From assembly GCA_035499715.1 (NCBI GenBank), contig DATJYF010000309.1:1-8005 (forward strand): a stretch of 8,005 bases of DNA, in the 5' to 3' direction. A program made the translations under genes and the position numbers. Of this stretch, positions 6,196 to 8,005 are shown piece by piece (position 1 is the first letter of the stretch; each line of letters opens with the position of its first letter). This stretch comes from DASRHD01 sp035499715 (lineage in GTDB: Bacteria; Verrucomicrobiota; Verrucomicrobiia; Opitutales; Opitutaceae). Under the pieces are notes generated by a model, which did no database searches, was not told where the DNA came from, and worked only from the letters and a program-made list of their open reading frames with translations.

Positions 6196-6663
6196 ATGAA
6201 GGTGTTTCGCATCGCCGCGGCCAGCGTGGCGCGAACGCGGAAGGAGGCGTTCAGCGGACGCGGCGGCCTGCTGGCCCCGGGGCGCTGGCACACGACCGGC
6301 CGGCTGGTGGTTTACACCGCCGAGTCGCTCTCGCTCGCCGCGCTCGAAATCCTGGCCCATTTGAAGCAGACCCATCACATCCGGCCGTTCAACGCTTTTG
6401 CCGCCGAAATTCCCGACGACCTGATTCTCAAGCCTTCCTCCTATCCCGCGCACTGGCAGACGCGGCTGCCCGCCAGCCGGGCCTTCGGCAATCACTGGCT
6501 CGATGCCGGGACCACGCCGGCGCTGCTCGTGCCGACGGTGCTCACGACCGGCGAATGGAATGTGCTGCTGAATCCGGCTCATCCCAAGTTCTCCCTCGAT
6601 TGGATCACGGACGGTCCGCGCGCCTACGCGTTTGATGCGCGGCTGCTCCATTTGCGCCGATGA
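6196..6663 (+). CDS. RES-domain toxin (155 aa)
   Basis: RES toxins act on NAD+: characterised relatives such as MbcT degrade NAD+ by phosphorolysis, and ParT ADP-ribosylates phosphoribosyl pyrophosphate synthetase. Here the family landmarks are Arg30 (GRWH), Tyr40 and Glu51 (VVYTAESLSLAALEIL) and the C-terminal E-x-N-x-L-L-N-P-A-H-P block (about 120-130). The third signature residue, normally Ser in a VPS motif, reads Thr114 here (LLVPTVL). Thr may replace the hydroxyl function or may weaken the enzyme. Arg and Glu are intact and the length (about 150) is normal, so the gene does not look decayed. The start ATG lies five bases after the antitoxin stop, without a clear Shine-Dalgarno, so translation is probably coupled. 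The open frame extends upstream through the antitoxin gene, but only as an out-of-frame shadow. The stop is TGA at 6661-6663. Confidence 0.92.
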   Translation: MKVFRIAAASVARTRKEAFSGRGGLLAPGRWHTTGRLVVYTAESLSLAALEILAHLKQTHHIRPFNAFAAEIPDDLILKPSSYPAHWQTRLPASRAFGNHWLDAGTTPALLVPTVLTTGEWNVLLNPAHPKFSLDWITDGPRAYAFDARLLHLRR

Positions 6664-6769
6664 ACGTTATCATCCGCTGGCTGCCTTGAACCGCGATCAA
6701 CGGCGCGAAATTACGTGGCCTGTGCAAGCGGCACGATCGTAGTTACCCGAACATTGGTGGCGGGACAGT
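6664..6769. other. Short convergent gap, no feature seen
   Basis: This 106-bp stretch separates the 3' ends of the RES toxin (+) and the DUF4198 gene (-). I see only a four-base-pair hairpin (GTGC...GCAC near 6722-6734), too weak to call a terminator, and no open frame or repeat. Confidence 0.5.
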
Positions 6770-7570
6770 CTACTCCCCGCAGCAGGGACACACCGCCGGA
6801 ACAATCAAAGTAAGCGTGGCGCAGTAATTCGTGGATTTGTAGCCCGGGCCTTTGGCGTCCGGGTCAAGGTGATGGGCGACGATGAGATAGTAGTTGGCTT
6901 CCTTCGGCTCGAATGAGACCGAACCGGCTGGATCCGTCTTTCTTTCATATTCCGAATCAAACCCCGTTTTCAGTGTTTCTCCCATGGGAACGAACGATAT
7001 TTTTTCTCCAACCAAAGGCTTTCCATGATACAGCAGCTGGAGCCGAAATGGAACGCCCGGCCCCATGGGCGCAACCGGGCTGACCTGCGGGACAAGCTCC
7101 AAGGCATGGCCGAGGGCACGTTCATAACCCGGAGCGTCCGCGGGAACGCGGTCGAGATTCGCGCTCACGAGGAAAAATGCCTTGGCGCTTCGGACAATGC
7201 GTTCGGGAGCGTAGCTCGCGACTTGGTCGGAAGTCTGGGCAACGAGATAGAGCCCGGGTTTGGCCGGCTCGAAGCGTGCCGACCAGAACCCTTCTTTGGG
7301 CGCATAGCCCCGGTCCGTGAATGATGGCTTCAAGTCCATCTTCGTGCCGGCCGGGTCGATGATCTGGACCGTGCTGGCTTCGAGGTCCGGCTTTCCGGCA
7401 AGTTTGAAATCCCGGTGGTCGTTGCCGTGGTTGCCGAGCATGAAGTCGATGTAGATCGCGTCGCCTGGGCGAATGACGCTGGTGTTCGTCTGCACCCAGG
7501 TGTCATGGGCGAACGCCGCGCTGGCGAGCGTCAACCAAAGCGGAAAAAGCGAGAGCAGTTTTATTTTCAT
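6770..7570 (-). CDS. Exported DUF4198 protein, probable periplasmic metal-uptake accessory
   Basis: The 266-residue product has a clear Sec signal peptide (MKIKLLSLFPLWLTLASAAFA) with cleavage expected after Ala21, leaving mature His22-Asp-Thr-Trp. An N-terminal HDTW is typical of DUF4198 proteins, several of which lie beside nickel/cobalt transporters or TonB receptors. The body is β-rich, with RPGD, a GNHGNDHRDF segment (His48, His52) and GLYLVAQTSDQ, and it resembles the NikM-like or carboxypeptidase-regulatory-like folds. The C-terminus ends in Cys261-Pro-Cys-Cys264-Gly-Glu, with another Cys in NYCATL. Together with the His residues this suggests metal binding, but no metal is proven. I start at ATG 7570, where the signal peptide begins; an upstream in-frame start would add 11 residues. 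No Shine-Dalgarno is visible. It follows the TonB-receptor gene by 60 bp on the same strand, probably in one operon. GC content is visibly lower than in the kinase and glnD genes. Confidence 0.8.
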   Translation of the reverse strand: MKIKLLSLFPLWLTLASAAFAHDTWVQTNTSVIRPGDAIYIDFMLGNHGNDHRDFKLAGKPDLEASTVQIIDPAGTKMDLKPSFTDRGYAPKEGFWSARFEPAKPGLYLVAQTSDQVASYAPERIVRSAKAFFLVSANLDRVPADAPGYERALGHALELVPQVSPVAPMGPGVPFRLQLLYHGKPLVGEKISFVPMGETLKTGFDSEYERKTDPAGSVSFEPKEANYYLIVAHHLDPDAKGPGYKSTNYCATLTLIVPAVCPCCGE

Positions 7571-7630
7571 GAGGTTTAAAAAATTGGCGCTTCTTAATAC
7601 CAATCCACGCGCATGGCATGCTTCATGGGT

Positions 7631-8005
7631 TCAGAAATCGTATTTCAGGTCGGCGATCACGGTCCGCTGCGGGAAGGGATGGAAAAAGAAATATTTTCGG
7701 TTGAGGATATTGTCCACGCCGAGCGACGCGGCCCAGTGGCGGTCGATCTGGCAGTGCACGCGCGCATCGGCGACGAAGAAAGCGGAAAAGCCCTGGTAGG
7801 TGTTCGGGTTCACGTCATTGTTATCAAGCGTGGTATAAAGCTTTCCGCTGTAGCGCCCGGCGGCGGTGAACGACCATTTCCGGCCGATCCGGTAGGTGGC
7901 GACAAACGTCATGCGCCAGTCCGGAATGTTGGGCAGCGTCTTGCCCACCGCGCTGCCGAATTGGCCCCTGCCCTGGTCGGCCAGCACTTTTGCATCAAGA
8001 TAGGT
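7631..8005 (-). CDS. TonB-dependent outer-membrane receptor, C-terminal end (partial)
   Basis: The last 124 residues of a TonB-dependent receptor are present, and the gene continues beyond the right edge. The visible part shows alternating amphipathic β-strands of the barrel: NIPDWRMTFVATYRIG, WSFTAAGRYSGKLY, FFVADARVHCQIDRHWAASLGVDNILNRKYFFFHPFPQRTVIADLKYDF. It has the conserved GVDNILNRKYF motif and a C-terminal Phe recognised by the outer-membrane assembly machinery. Such receptors import scarce ligands (siderophores, haem, cobalamin, metal chelates) using TonB energy. The plug domain and any ligand clues are outside the window. The DUF4198 gene follows 60 bp downstream, which argues for a metal or metal-chelate substrate. 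This is inference only. Confidence 0.92.
   Translation of the reverse strand, partial: TYLDAKVLADQGRGQFGSAVGKTLPNIPDWRMTFVATYRIGRKWSFTAAGRYSGKLYTTLDNNDVNPNTYQGFSAFFVADARVHCQIDRHWAASLGVDNILNRKYFFFHPFPQRTVIADLKYDF

Noticed and set aside
5761..6663. 300-codon frame covering antitoxin and toxin
   Set aside because: Only the part from 6196 is a real protein (RES). The upstream part is an Arg/Pro-rich out-of-frame reading of the antitoxin gene.
1..8005. CRISPR arrays, tRNA or rRNA genes
   Set aside because: No regularly spaced direct repeats, and no cloverleaf or rRNA-like sequence recognised on either strand.

Overview
This is a GC-rich (apart from one AT-rich patch near 4170-4260), gene-dense bacterial window carrying nine protein-coding genes, two of them cut by the window edges. 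A TonB-dependent outer-membrane receptor shows a diderm host. The overall flavour (a GlnD-type PII uridylyltransferase, a GAF-GAF histidine kinase, very few Shine-Dalgarno sequences, and degenerate intergenic repeats whose translation reads like 'PSAIRNP') suits a Verrucomicrobiota/Opitutaceae-like bacterium. That placement is an impression from protein style and was not tested.

Layout. Bases 2-3874/4086 are read rightward. They hold the 3' two-thirds of glnD (nitrogen sensing), a soluble GAF-GAF-HisKA-HATPase kinase with no response regulator beside it, and, five bases after the kinase, a 68-residue two-helix membrane protein. A convergent gap (4087-4406) follows. It contains an unusual pair of 24-bp inverted repeats 140 bp apart and an internal hairpin. 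Bases 4407-5640 are read leftward: an HNH-domain protein, then a tandem-ACT (GcvR-like) protein. A short divergent control region (5641-5788) separates these from a rightward Xre/MbcA/ParS antitoxin and RES toxin pair (5789-6663), a type II toxin-antitoxin module whose toxins are known to consume or use NAD+. After a second convergent gap (6664-6769), the last genes are read leftward: the C-terminal end of a TonB-dependent receptor, then an exported DUF4198 protein, together probably a metal or metal-chelate uptake pair.

How the genes fit together. Two products carry paired ACT domains (GlnD and the GcvR-like protein) and a third carries paired GAF domains, so the left half is rich in small-molecule sensing around nitrogen and amino-acid status. 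The toxin-antitoxin pair looks like an independent accessory module. Its promoter region carries three copies of a 12-bp motif (RGCCATYYGGCC) placed as operators would be, and its toxin has Thr where the family-defining Ser of RES is expected. No fully novel system is evident. The best candidates for something undescribed are the inverted-repeat element at 4199-4386 and the operator architecture at 5683-5775.
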